Shown here in pieces: positions 33,772-40,855 of a stretch of 64,000 nt of DNA; the stretch's first letter is position 1; every line of letters starts with the position of its first letter. Location of the stretch: assembly GCA_039029535.1 (NCBI GenBank), contig JBCCFW010000017.1, positions 13,544 to 77,543 on the forward strand, read 5' to 3'. Source of the DNA: JBCCFW01 sp039029535. Lineage in GTDB: Bacteria; Acidobacteriota; JBCCFW01. The position numbers and the translations under genes were made by a program. The notes below the pieces were generated by a model that was given only the letters and a program-made list of their open reading frames with translations, had not been told where the DNA came from and made no database searches.

Positions 33772-35751
33772 TCAAGGGCAGTCGCCCGCCCCGATGGTGC
33801 GCTCCACGCCACGGCTGTCGGTGCCGTAGCTGCCGGTGCCGCAGCTGTTCTGGCCGCGGACCAGGTAGAAGATGCCGCTCGCGCCGCTGGTGTCGGTGTA
33901 GTTCGGCACCGGGACGTTGTCGGCCAGGCAGGTCGCCTCCATCAGCGGCATGCCGAGGGTCGCGGTGACGATGTCGTAGACCGTGCCGATGCCGGCGGTG
34001 CCGGACTGGTCGTCCCATTCGAGGAGGATGTTGCGGTCGGCGAGCACCGTGATGGTCAGGCCGGTGACTTCCTCGGGCACGGCGATGACCGTGCCGTCGA
34101 CGGGATCGCAGTCGTCGCCGTTGTTGGCGCCGTCCATGTCGAAGTCCTGCATCGTGCAGGCCGGGTCGAAGACGCAGTCCTGGTCGTCGCAGTCGACGTC
34201 ACCGTCGCCATCGTCGTCGGTGTCGTTGTCGCAGATCTCCATCTCGTCGGGACAGGGCGGGAAGCCGGCGCAGTCGTCGTCGAAGCAGTCGGTGAGACCG
34301 TCGCAGTCGTCGTCGATCATGTTGCCGCACTCGACCTCACGCAGGCAGCTCAGGTTGAACGAGCAGTCGTCGTCGCAACAGTCGATGTCTCCATCGAAGT
34401 CGTCGTCGATGCCGTTCGTGCAGTTCTCGTCGAGGCAGAACGGCGTGCAGCCGATGTCTTCGCAGTCGGTGTCGCCGTTCATGTTGTCGTCGACGCCGTT
34501 CGTGCAGCACTCCAGCGGATCGTCGAGCATCCCGTCCATGTCGGCGTCGCAGCAGCCCTCGGTGCCGGAGCAGGCGGGATCGTCGCAGTCGGCGTCGCCT
34601 GAGCAGTCGTTGTCGATGCCGTCGAAGCAGTCGGCCTCGGCCGCGCACTCGAAGCCGCAGTCGGGATCGCAGCAGTCGATGAGCCCGTCGGCGTCGTTGT
34701 CGATGAGGTCGTCGCAGTCCTCACGACCACAGACGTCGGCGTTCTCCAGGCACTCGATCTCTTCGCAGTCCTCGGTGAGGTTGAGGTCGTCGTCCATCAT
34801 GTTGGAGCAGCAGCTGTTGATGCCGTCGGGTGAGCCGTCCATGTCGGCGTCGCAGCAGACCTCCCGCACGGAACAGAAGACGTCGTCGCAGTCGGCGAAG
34901 CCGTTGCAGTCGTTGTCGACTCCGTCTCCACAGTCGGCCTCGGCGATGCAGCCGAGACCGCCGCATTCGGGGTCACAGCAGTCGACGAGGGTGTCGCCGT
35001 CGTCGTCCATGCCGTTGGCACAGTTCTCCTGGCAGAACGGACGCGGGCCGCACTCGCTGTCGGCGCAGTCGATGTCGCCGTCCATGTCGTCGTCCATGCC
35101 GTTGAGACAGCAGCTCTCGGTGTCGTTGGGGCGGCCGTCACCGTTGGTGTCGCAGCAGATCTCGATGCTGGAGCGACAGTCGCCATCGGCACAGTCGGTG
35201 TTGCCGTCCATGTCGTCGTCGATGCCGTCGAAGCAGTTGTTCTCCCGACCCATGCAGGGCGGGAGGGAGCGGCACTCGGTGTCGTTGCAGTCCTGCAGGG
35301 TGTCGCGGTCGTCGTCCTCGAAGTTCGTGCAGCAGGAGATGGGGCCGTCTGGCACGCCGTCCATGTCCTGGTCGCAGCAGATCTCGAGCGTGCCGCAGAG
35401 CCCGTCCTCGCAGTCGGTGAGCCCGTTGCAGTCGTTGTCACGACCGTCGCTGCAGTTGCCCTCGAGGTTGCAGCCGAGGAGCGAGCCGCAGTCGTCGCGG
35501 TCGCAGCAGTCGGTGAGGCCGTCGCAGTCGTTGTCGACCAGGTCGAAGCAGGCGACCGACTCGGTGGTGCAGTCACCGCACTCCGGCGAGGGGCAGCAGC
35601 CCGGGTCGCAGCAGTCGGTGAGACCATCGCGGTCGTTGTCGATGCCGTCGGCGCAGTCGTCCTCGGCCTGGGCCGAGATGCTGAGCAGGACGAACAGCGC
35701 GGGGGTGAGAACGAGACGGACGAAGCGCGAGGCGCGAGAAGACGTGACCAT
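33772..35751 (-). CDS. Secreted Cys/Asp-rich repeat protein (MopE-type motifs)
   Basis: After a signal peptide (cleavage near AQA-ED) the 659-residue protein has 15 copies of a Cys/Asp unit of about 30-40 residues. The core has the form CxDGIDNDxDGLTDCxDPxC; examples are CADGIDNDRDGLTDCCDPGC and CFDGIDDDMDGNTDCADGDC. This is the motif described as putative metal binding in MopE-like proteins, and the acidic loops suit calcium. The last 100 residues are a fn3-like domain ending FYLVRGQNSCGTGSYGTDS and then a terminal CP. Related C-termini occur in the proteins at 24554 and 40856. It acts outside the cell. The gene is convergent with the methyltransferase gene. Confidence 0.88.
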   Translation of the reverse strand: MVTSSRASRFVRLVLTPALFVLLSISAQAEDDCADGIDNDRDGLTDCCDPGCCPSPECGDCTTESVACFDLVDNDCDGLTDCCDRDDCGSLLGCNLEGNCSDGRDNDCNGLTDCEDGLCGTLEICCDQDMDGVPDGPISCCTNFEDDDRDTLQDCNDTECRSLPPCMGRENNCFDGIDDDMDGNTDCADGDCRSSIEICCDTNGDGRPNDTESCCLNGMDDDMDGDIDCADSECGPRPFCQENCANGMDDDGDTLVDCCDPECGGLGCIAEADCGDGVDNDCNGFADCDDVFCSVREVCCDADMDGSPDGINSCCSNMMDDDLNLTEDCEEIECLENADVCGREDCDDLIDNDADGLIDCCDPDCGFECAAEADCFDGIDNDCSGDADCDDPACSGTEGCCDADMDGMLDDPLECCTNGVDDNMNGDTDCEDIGCTPFCLDENCTNGIDDDFDGDIDCCDDDCSFNLSCLREVECGNMIDDDCDGLTDCFDDDCAGFPPCPDEMEICDNDTDDDGDGDVDCDDQDCVFDPACTMQDFDMDGANNGDDCDPVDGTVIAVPEEVTGLTITVLADRNILLEWDDQSGTAGIGTVYDIVTATLGMPLMEATCLADNVPVPNYTDTSGASGIFYLVRGQNSCGTGSYGTDSRGVERTIGAGDCP

Positions 35752-35990
35752 GCTGCAAATCCGGAAGCGGCTCGGCGAAGTCGGAAGAGATCGGGGGCGC
35801 GCGAGGTGCCCTCGCCCGGGGCGAAGAAACGAGCGGGCTCGACTTCAACAGTGGGCTGAAAATACGCCCTGAGTCTCAGATGAGCAACGAGTTGAGACGC
35901 ACGAACGCTTCGTCTGCATGGGAAACCCGACTCTCGTCGATGGTCGGGTCATTGCGGGGCGCTCGTCAGCCTGAGAAGTGATTTTTCTGA

Positions 35991-36008
35991 GATCACCGGG
36001 GGGTGATC
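35991..36008. terminator. GATCACC/GGTGATC hairpin after the propeptide-like gene
   Basis: A perfect 7-bp stem with a GGGG loop lies 8 bases past the stop of the gene ending at 36016 (-). A T-rich run (TGATTTTTCTGA) is on the far side, read as A's on the minus strand, so it is not a canonical intrinsic terminator. Confidence 0.35.
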
Positions 36009-36015
36009 GAGGCGA

Positions 36016-36879
36016 TCACTGGGCCACGATGTGGAGGCACTCGGTCCCGTCGGGGCGGACGTGGATGATGCTTCCGGGGAAGGGGCCGGGCTTGGTCGTG
36101 CCGCCTTCGAAGAGATCACCACCGTCGGCTGCTCGGGGAGGTGGACGCAGCTCGATCAGCTTGATGGGGCCGATCCCGGCGAGGGCCTGGAGACCACGGG
36201 TCGTGCCGTCGGCGGTGAGATCGATTGAGACGTGGGGACCGCTCACGGTGGCTTCGGGGAAGCCCGGTCGCTTGACCTCGCGCACCGTCGCGCCTGGCAC
36301 GTGCTTCTTGATGGCGGCGACCACCGGGTCGGAGGCCTCGCCCTTGAAGAGCTTGGCGATGAAGGCGAGCTGGCCCTTGGGGATGGCGGTGGAGGCCGAC
36401 AGCACGCCGAGGCCGAGCCGATGACCCGGCAGGAGCTCACCGGCCCAGCGGACTTCGGGGCGCTTGGCCAGGGTCTCGAGGCTGTCCGGCGGCACTCGCA
36501 CGATGAGCGCGGTGGCGCCGGCGGCTCCGACCATCTCCACTCCGAGCTCGGCCAGCGCCGCGAGGGTCTCGCCGTCTTGCTGAGTGACTTGGAGGATGGC
36601 GTGGGGCTTGGCCCCCTCGGGCTGCCAGGTCATCGTCCAGCCTTCGGTGCCGGGGACGACCACGCTGTCTTCGAGCGGGTCGAACTGGTAGGTCGGGACG
36701 GTGATGCGCTTGGGATCGAGGAAGCCCGCGAGCCCGCCGGCGTTCGCCTCATCCTTCTTCTGAGCGCCCTTCTTCTTCCTCGGGCCGCCGAAGGGCGGCT
36801 GCGCTGAGGCGAGGCTCACGCAGGTCGCGCCCAGCAAGAGGCCGACGAGGCCGAGGATTCCGCATCGGGTTCGCGTCAT
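36016..36879 (-). CDS. Exported protein resembling a stand-alone subtilase propeptide
   Basis: The 287-residue protein has a signal peptide (MTRTRCGILGLVGLLLGA, cleavage near ASAQ) and a Lys-rich stretch (PRKKKGAQKKDEA). Residues 70-165 show a pattern like the N-terminal domain of S8 peptidases: an inhibitor-like sheet ending AGATALIVRVPPDSLETLA, then RPEVRWAGELLPGHRLG. A second similar unit (SDPVVAAIKKHVPGATVREV, VSIDLTADGTTRGLQALAGI) follows. No peptidase domain with Asp/His/Ser is present. It may be a secreted peptidase inhibitor or chaperone, which is inference. GGAG precedes the ATG. Confidence 0.65.
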   Translation of the reverse strand: MTRTRCGILGLVGLLLGATCVSLASAQPPFGGPRKKKGAQKKDEANAGGLAGFLDPKRITVPTYQFDPLEDSVVVPGTEGWTMTWQPEGAKPHAILQVTQQDGETLAALAELGVEMVGAAGATALIVRVPPDSLETLAKRPEVRWAGELLPGHRLGLGVLSASTAIPKGQLAFIAKLFKGEASDPVVAAIKKHVPGATVREVKRPGFPEATVSGPHVSIDLTADGTTRGLQALAGIGPIKLIELRPPPRAADGGDLFEGGTTKPGPFPGSIIHVRPDGTECLHIVAQ

Positions 36880-36982
36880 GGATCGCTCCGGTCTTCTCCC
36901 ATCTGGACGGCGAGAGCCTACCGGTTCTTCATTTCACGAGGTGAGGAAGCATCGTCGTCGGCGATGTATTTGATGGCTTCGA

Positions 36983-36988
36983 TACACT
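36983..36988 (+). promoter_or_regulatory. Possible -10 element (TACACT) for oxyR, near-leaderless
   Basis: TACACT ends 6 bases before the ATG at 36995 and no ribosome binding site is present. TGTAT (36965-36969) and ATACA (36982-36986) make a weak inverted repeat across it that could be a regulator site. Confidence 0.3.
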
Positions 36989-36994
36989 TCGCGG

Positions 36995-37879
36995 ATGGAC
37001 CTTCCCAGCCTGCGTCAGCTCGAGTACGTCCTGGCCATCGCCGAGCACCGGCACTTCACGCGGGCAGCCGAGGCCTGCTGCGTGAGTCAGCCGGCCCTCT
37101 CGTCTCAGGTGGCGCAGCTCGAGGAGCAGCTCGGGGTCGTGCTCTTCGAGCGCAGCCGACGCGGCGTGCACGTGACGCCGGCGGGTGAGCGATTCCTGCC
37201 GTCGGCCCGGGCGGCGATCGCGGCGCTGGAGACGGCGGTCGAGTCGGCGCGGGGTGCCGCCGAGCCCCTACGGGGTCCGCTGCGGCTCGGCGTCATCCCG
37301 ACCATCGCTCCTTACTTGTTGCCCGACGCGCTGCCCCGCGTGCGGTCGGCGTGGCCCGAGCTCGAGCTCCATCTCCGGGAGGAGCAGACGGCGGTGCTGC
37401 TCGAGCTTCTCGCGCAGGCGCGGCTGGACGTGCTCTTGCTCGCGTTGCCGGTGAGCCGTGACGACATCGAAAGCGTGGTCTTGCTCACCGACGAGTTCGT
37501 CGCGTGCTTGCCCCTCGGTCATCCCTTGGCCAAGCGACGTTCGGTGAAGATGGACGACCTCGCCGACGAGACGGTGCTCTTGCTCGAGGACGGTCATTGC
37601 CTACGCGATCAGGCGCTGTCGGCCTGTCAGGTCGCCGGATTGCAGGAGCAGGCGGACGTTCGGGCGACCAGCCTGCACACCTTGCTCTACATGGTGGCGG
37701 GCGGTCTCGGCGTCACGCTCGTGCCTGCGATGGCGACGCGTCACCTTCCTGCCGACGTCGTGGTCGTGCCCTTCACCAAGCCGCGGCCGGGTCGTGAGAT
37801 CGGCCTGGCCTGGCGCGCGGGCTCGGTGCGGGCGGAGGAGTACCGGCTACTGGGGCAGTCGTTGCGTGGGGAGGGGTGA
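36995..37879 (+). CDS. oxyR: OxyR hydrogen-peroxide sensor, LysR family
   Basis: The 294-residue protein has the LysR helix-turn-helix (LRQLEYVLAIAEHRHFTRAAEACCVSQPALSSQVAQLE) and a periplasmic-binding-like effector domain. The segment LLEDGHCLRDQALSAC contains Cys202 and Cys211, nine residues apart like Cys199/Cys208 in E. coli OxyR, within the same GHCLRDQA context. It should be a redox-switched activator of peroxide defence. No catalase or peroxidase gene lies in this window. The divergent neighbour is the propeptide-like gene, 115 bases away. Confidence 0.9.
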   Translation: MDLPSLRQLEYVLAIAEHRHFTRAAEACCVSQPALSSQVAQLEEQLGVVLFERSRRGVHVTPAGERFLPSARAAIAALETAVESARGAAEPLRGPLRLGVIPTIAPYLLPDALPRVRSAWPELELHLREEQTAVLLELLAQARLDVLLLALPVSRDDIESVVLLTDEFVACLPLGHPLAKRRSVKMDDLADETVLLLEDGHCLRDQALSACQVAGLQEQADVRATSLHTLLYMVAGGLGVTLVPAMATRHLPADVVVVPFTKPRPGREIGLAWRAGSVRAEEYRLLGQSLRGEG

Positions 37880-38062
37880 GGCGTCGCTCCGGTTCATCGG
37901 GATGGAGGACGTGAGGGTCCGCGCCAAGAGCCTCGCCTTCGTGGCCACCACGCCCGCGTGGCCCGATCATCGGGAGCTCGCCAACACCGGTTCCTGACGG
38001 TTCGCTCGGGAGCTCCGACTGCTCCACGGGCTCATGGCATGCTCGGTCTCCGGGGGAACATC

Positions 38063-38815
38063 ATGAGCCAGCACCAGCCCGTGCGCGTCGTCCTCGTCCT
38101 TTCTTGCGCGTTGCTCGCGAGCCACGCCCTGGCCGGCGAGGTCCTCATCGACTTCGACGATCGCACCGGTGAGTGCGTCTTCGGCCTGGCCGAGCGGCTC
38201 GGCAATCAGTGGGAAGCCGAGGGCATCGTCTTCTCCGGCCCGAGCCCCACGCAGACCGGCGCGATCACCGAGGAGACCTGCAGCGGCTTCGAGATGATCA
38301 ACGGGCACAGCTCGCCCAACTTCGTCGGTCACGTGCCCGGCCTCACCCAGGCCCCCATGCGGATGGACTTCACGCGACCGGCGGAGTTCGTCTCGGTCCT
38401 CGGCACGAACTACCGACGCCTCATCATGCTCACGCTCACCGCCTACGATGAGAGCGACATGCCGATCGGGAGCGTGATGGTCGAGACCTTCCCGCTCGGT
38501 CAGCTCCAGGAGCTCCGCGTCGACGGGCCCGGCATCGCTTGGGCCGAGGTCACCGCCGAGGGGGAGGAAGATCTCGTGTTCGACGACGTGCGCTTCGCCC
38601 TCGAGCCGGTCGTCATCCCCGACGTGCTGCTCTACGAGTCGACCGACCCCGCCCTCGTCGTCGACGACCCCAACGTCGTCGGCATCGGTCCGAGCCCGGT
38701 CGTGCTCACCGGTGGCTCTGCACCCGTCCAGTACTACCAGGCCGACGACGGTACCGGCTTTCCTTCCCTCATCTTCATCACCTGGGACGGGACCTCGATG
38801 GAGGTGACCTGGTGA
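38063..38815 (+). CDS. Exported protein of unknown function, coupled to aroA
   Basis: ATG at 38063 follows a GGGGGA site and opens into a signal peptide (MSQHQPVRVVLVLSCALLA, cleavage near ALAGE). The 250-residue product has a sheet domain (VLIDFDDRTGECVF, FEMINGHSSPNFVGHVPGL, ELRVDGPGIAWAEVTAEGEEDLVFDDVRFAL) like exported all-beta domains with a DDVxF end. The C-terminal 60 residues are acidic and end in SLIFITWDGTSMEVTW. The last four bases overlap the GTG of aroA, which is odd for an exported protein and a biosynthetic enzyme. No family assigned. Confidence 0.6.
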   Translation: MSQHQPVRVVLVLSCALLASHALAGEVLIDFDDRTGECVFGLAERLGNQWEAEGIVFSGPSPTQTGAITEETCSGFEMINGHSSPNFVGHVPGLTQAPMRMDFTRPAEFVSVLGTNYRRLIMLTLTAYDESDMPIGSVMVETFPLGQLQELRVDGPGIAWAEVTAEGEEDLVFDDVRFALEPVVIPDVLLYESTDPALVVDDPNVVGIGPSPVVLTGGSAPVQYYQADDGTGFPSLIFITWDGTSMEVTW

Positions 38816-40143
38816 CCCGCCACGTCGAGCCTGCTCACCGTCTCGTGGGAAGCCTGCGACCACCCGGTGACAAGTCGGTGTCGCATCGCGCGCTCATCCT
38901 CTCGGCGCTCGCGACGGGGGAGACCCGCATCCGTCATCTCGCCACCGGTGCCGACGTCGCCTCGACGCGTCGCTGTCTCGAGCAGCTCGGCGTCTTGATC
39001 GAAGACGTGGGCGACGAGCTCATCGTCCACGGTGTCGGCCTCCGCGGACTCGAACGACCGAGCGAGACCTTGGCTTGCGGCAACTCCGGCACCACCCTGC
39101 GCCTGCTGTCGGGCGTGGTGGCCGGTGCGGGCTTGGGCGGCGTGCTCGATGGTGACGAGAGCCTCCGTCGACGTCCCATGCGACGCATCGTCGAGCCTCT
39201 CCAGACGATGGGTGCGGCGTGTGAAGCCTGGGAGCACGAAGGTGAGCTCGTGCCGCCGCTGTCGTTCGTCGGCGGCACCTCGCTGGCCGGACGTCGACAC
39301 GATCTCACGGTGACGAGCGCGCAGGTGAAGTCCTGCCTGCTGCTCGCCGGGTTGTTCGCCGAAGGAGAGACCCGCGTCCGGGAGCCGCGTCGCACCCGGG
39401 CTCACGCCGAGCGGATGCTCACCGCCTTCGGCGTGCCCGTGACCGAAGAGACCGACGGCACGCTGGTGGTCACCGGACCGCACGAGAGCCTGACCTCACC
39501 CGAGGAGATCGTCGTCCCCGGTGATCCGTCCTCGGCGGCGTTCTTCGCCGCGGCGGCGGCCACCTTGCCCGGCTCGTCGATCACCTTGCACGAGGTCGAT
39601 CTCGACGAGGGCAGGCTGGGGCTCTTCCAGGCGCTTCAGCGGATGGGTGCGAGCGTCACCATGAAAAAGGTGCACGTTCGCTGTGGTGAGCCGGTGGGAG
39701 ACGTGGTCGTCCATGCCGCCGAGGAGCTCCGGGCGGTGACCATCGGTGCCGACGAGCTGCCCTCGCTCGTCGACGAGGTTCCGGTGCTGGCGGTGGTGGC
39801 GACTCAGGCCCGCGGCCGCACGGTCATCGAGGGGGCGGGCGAGCTGCGTCACAAGGAGAGTGATCGCCTGGCCACCATCACTGCCGGGCTGCAGGCGGTC
39901 GGTGCCCGGGTCGAGGAAAAGGAGGATGGCCTCGTCATCGAAGGGCCGGCGCGTCTGGCTGGTGGCCGGGTCGACAGCGCGGGCGACCACCGCATCGCCA
40001 TGGCTTTCGCGGTGGCTGGTCTGTTCACCGAGAGGGGGGTGGAGCTCGAAGACGCCGGTTGCGTGGAGGTTTCCTATCCAGATTTCTTCGAGCGCCTCGG
40101 TGACTTGCTCTCTCCGCCGACCGAGACCTGCCAGGACGCGTGA
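38812..40143 (+). CDS. aroA: 3-phosphoshikimate 1-carboxyvinyltransferase (EPSP synthase)
   Basis: GTG at 38812 overlaps the upstream stop (GTGA) and gives a 443-residue protein of usual length. Landmarks are the N-terminal PGDKSVSHRALILSALA, CGNSGTTLRLLSGV, DGDESLRRRPMRRI and HKESDRLATITAGL motifs, with the PEP-binding Lys, Arg and Glu residues in place. It joins shikimate 3-phosphate and phosphoenolpyruvate in aromatic amino-acid synthesis. No other shikimate gene is in the window. Cytoplasmic enzyme. Confidence 0.95.
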   Translation: MTRHVEPAHRLVGSLRPPGDKSVSHRALILSALATGETRIRHLATGADVASTRRCLEQLGVLIEDVGDELIVHGVGLRGLERPSETLACGNSGTTLRLLSGVVAGAGLGGVLDGDESLRRRPMRRIVEPLQTMGAACEAWEHEGELVPPLSFVGGTSLAGRRHDLTVTSAQVKSCLLLAGLFAEGETRVREPRRTRAHAERMLTAFGVPVTEETDGTLVVTGPHESLTSPEEIVVPGDPSSAAFFAAAAATLPGSSITLHEVDLDEGRLGLFQALQRMGASVTMKKVHVRCGEPVGDVVVHAAEELRAVTIGADELPSLVDEVPVLAVVATQARGRTVIEGAGELRHKESDRLATITAGLQAVGARVEEKEDGLVIEGPARLAGGRVDSAGDHRIAMAFAVAGLFTERGVELEDAGCVEVSYPDFFERLGDLLSPPTETCQDA

Positions 40144-40152
40144 CCGTTCTGA

Positions 40153-40195
40153 ATTCTCGAATCAGAAGCACCTCGAACGTTTCTGATTGGAGAAT
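40153..40195 (+). repeat. 15-bp inverted repeat with 13-base loop after aroA
   Basis: ATTCTCGAATCAGAA (40153-40167) pairs with TTCTGATTGGAGAAT (40181-40195) with one G-G mismatch. It begins 10 bases after the aroA stop. No T run follows, so it may be an mRNA 3' structure or protein site rather than an intrinsic terminator. Confidence 0.6.
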
Positions 40196-40400
40196 CGATT
40201 GAAGTCATGAGTGACGATTGCGACCTTGCGCAAGGGTCGATCTCGGGCGGGCGCAAGAATCGTTCAACAAGTTCGAATTCTCCGCGTTCGATTGACTTGG
40301 AGGGAGACATGACCGTCCTTCTCGGCCGTCTCGCGGGGATCTGAGGATCGACGCGGGGGGCCCGTGATCGCTGCGTGGCACTCAGTCTCGCGCTTGGTGG

Positions 40401-40429
40401 TTGACAGTGTCTGACTGAGTTTGGAGAAT
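40401..40429 (+). promoter_or_regulatory. Sigma-70-like promoter TTGACA-17-GAGAAT
   Basis: A consensus -35 (TTGACA, 40401-40406) is spaced 17 bases from GAGAAT (40424-40429). It would start transcription about 420 bases before the next gene (40856), implying a long leader or an independent small RNA. It is the only consensus -35/-10 pair I noticed in the window. Confidence 0.4.
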
Positions 40430-40855
40430 CCGCGCCTCGCATCCAGCCCAGCGGCCCCGGCGCCCTCCCTCATGCCTTAGCCGGAGTCGCCCGCCACGTC
40501 CCGCGTGGCACCCACACCACGAGCTCGACCCGCTCGTTCCCGATTGTTTCCAAAAAAAGTGAGCTCGAACGTGATGCCCATGAGGTCTCACGCCCGATTC
40601 ACTGGGAATGGTCAAGGAGAACGCCGTTTCGAGCCGGTCATTCCTCAATGCAGCTCAACCTCGATCCCAAGCGACAGACAGTCGTTCGAACCAACCGGAC
40701 GCCCAATCCGATCGGATTCCCGACGCTTGCTGTCCGGGGTCGAGTCACTGATGCAGCCAGTGCATTCCAGCTCAACGTTCCTCCCCGAAATCTCGAAGAG
40801 TGGGTCGTGGACTCGAGAAGGGTGAGGACCTAAAGCCAGAGCGGGAGTTTTCTAC

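Larger units (their letters stand above)
40144..40855 (+). other. 712-bp non-coding region with hairpin, palindrome and promoter-like sequence
   Basis: No convincing gene is found between aroA and the beta-propeller gene; the region is more AT-rich than its surroundings and holds a run of seven As. It contains a 15-bp hairpin (40153-40195), the palindrome CCTTGCGCAAGG (40224-40235) and a good sigma-70-like promoter (40401-40429). A small RNA or a long 5' leader for the gene at 40856 would fit, but neither is shown. Confidence 0.45.

Noticed and set aside
33983..35872. 629-residue Ser/Gln-rich open frame opposite the Cys/Asp repeat gene
   Set aside because: It is the antisense shadow of the Cys/Asp repeats (GAC/TGC codons read as QSS); no signal or domain.
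40505..40833. Short open frames in the 0.7-kb non-coding region (106 and 61 residues)
   Set aside because: Codon use and composition differ from neighbours (few GC3 codons, Ser/Arg-rich), no ribosome binding site and no motif.
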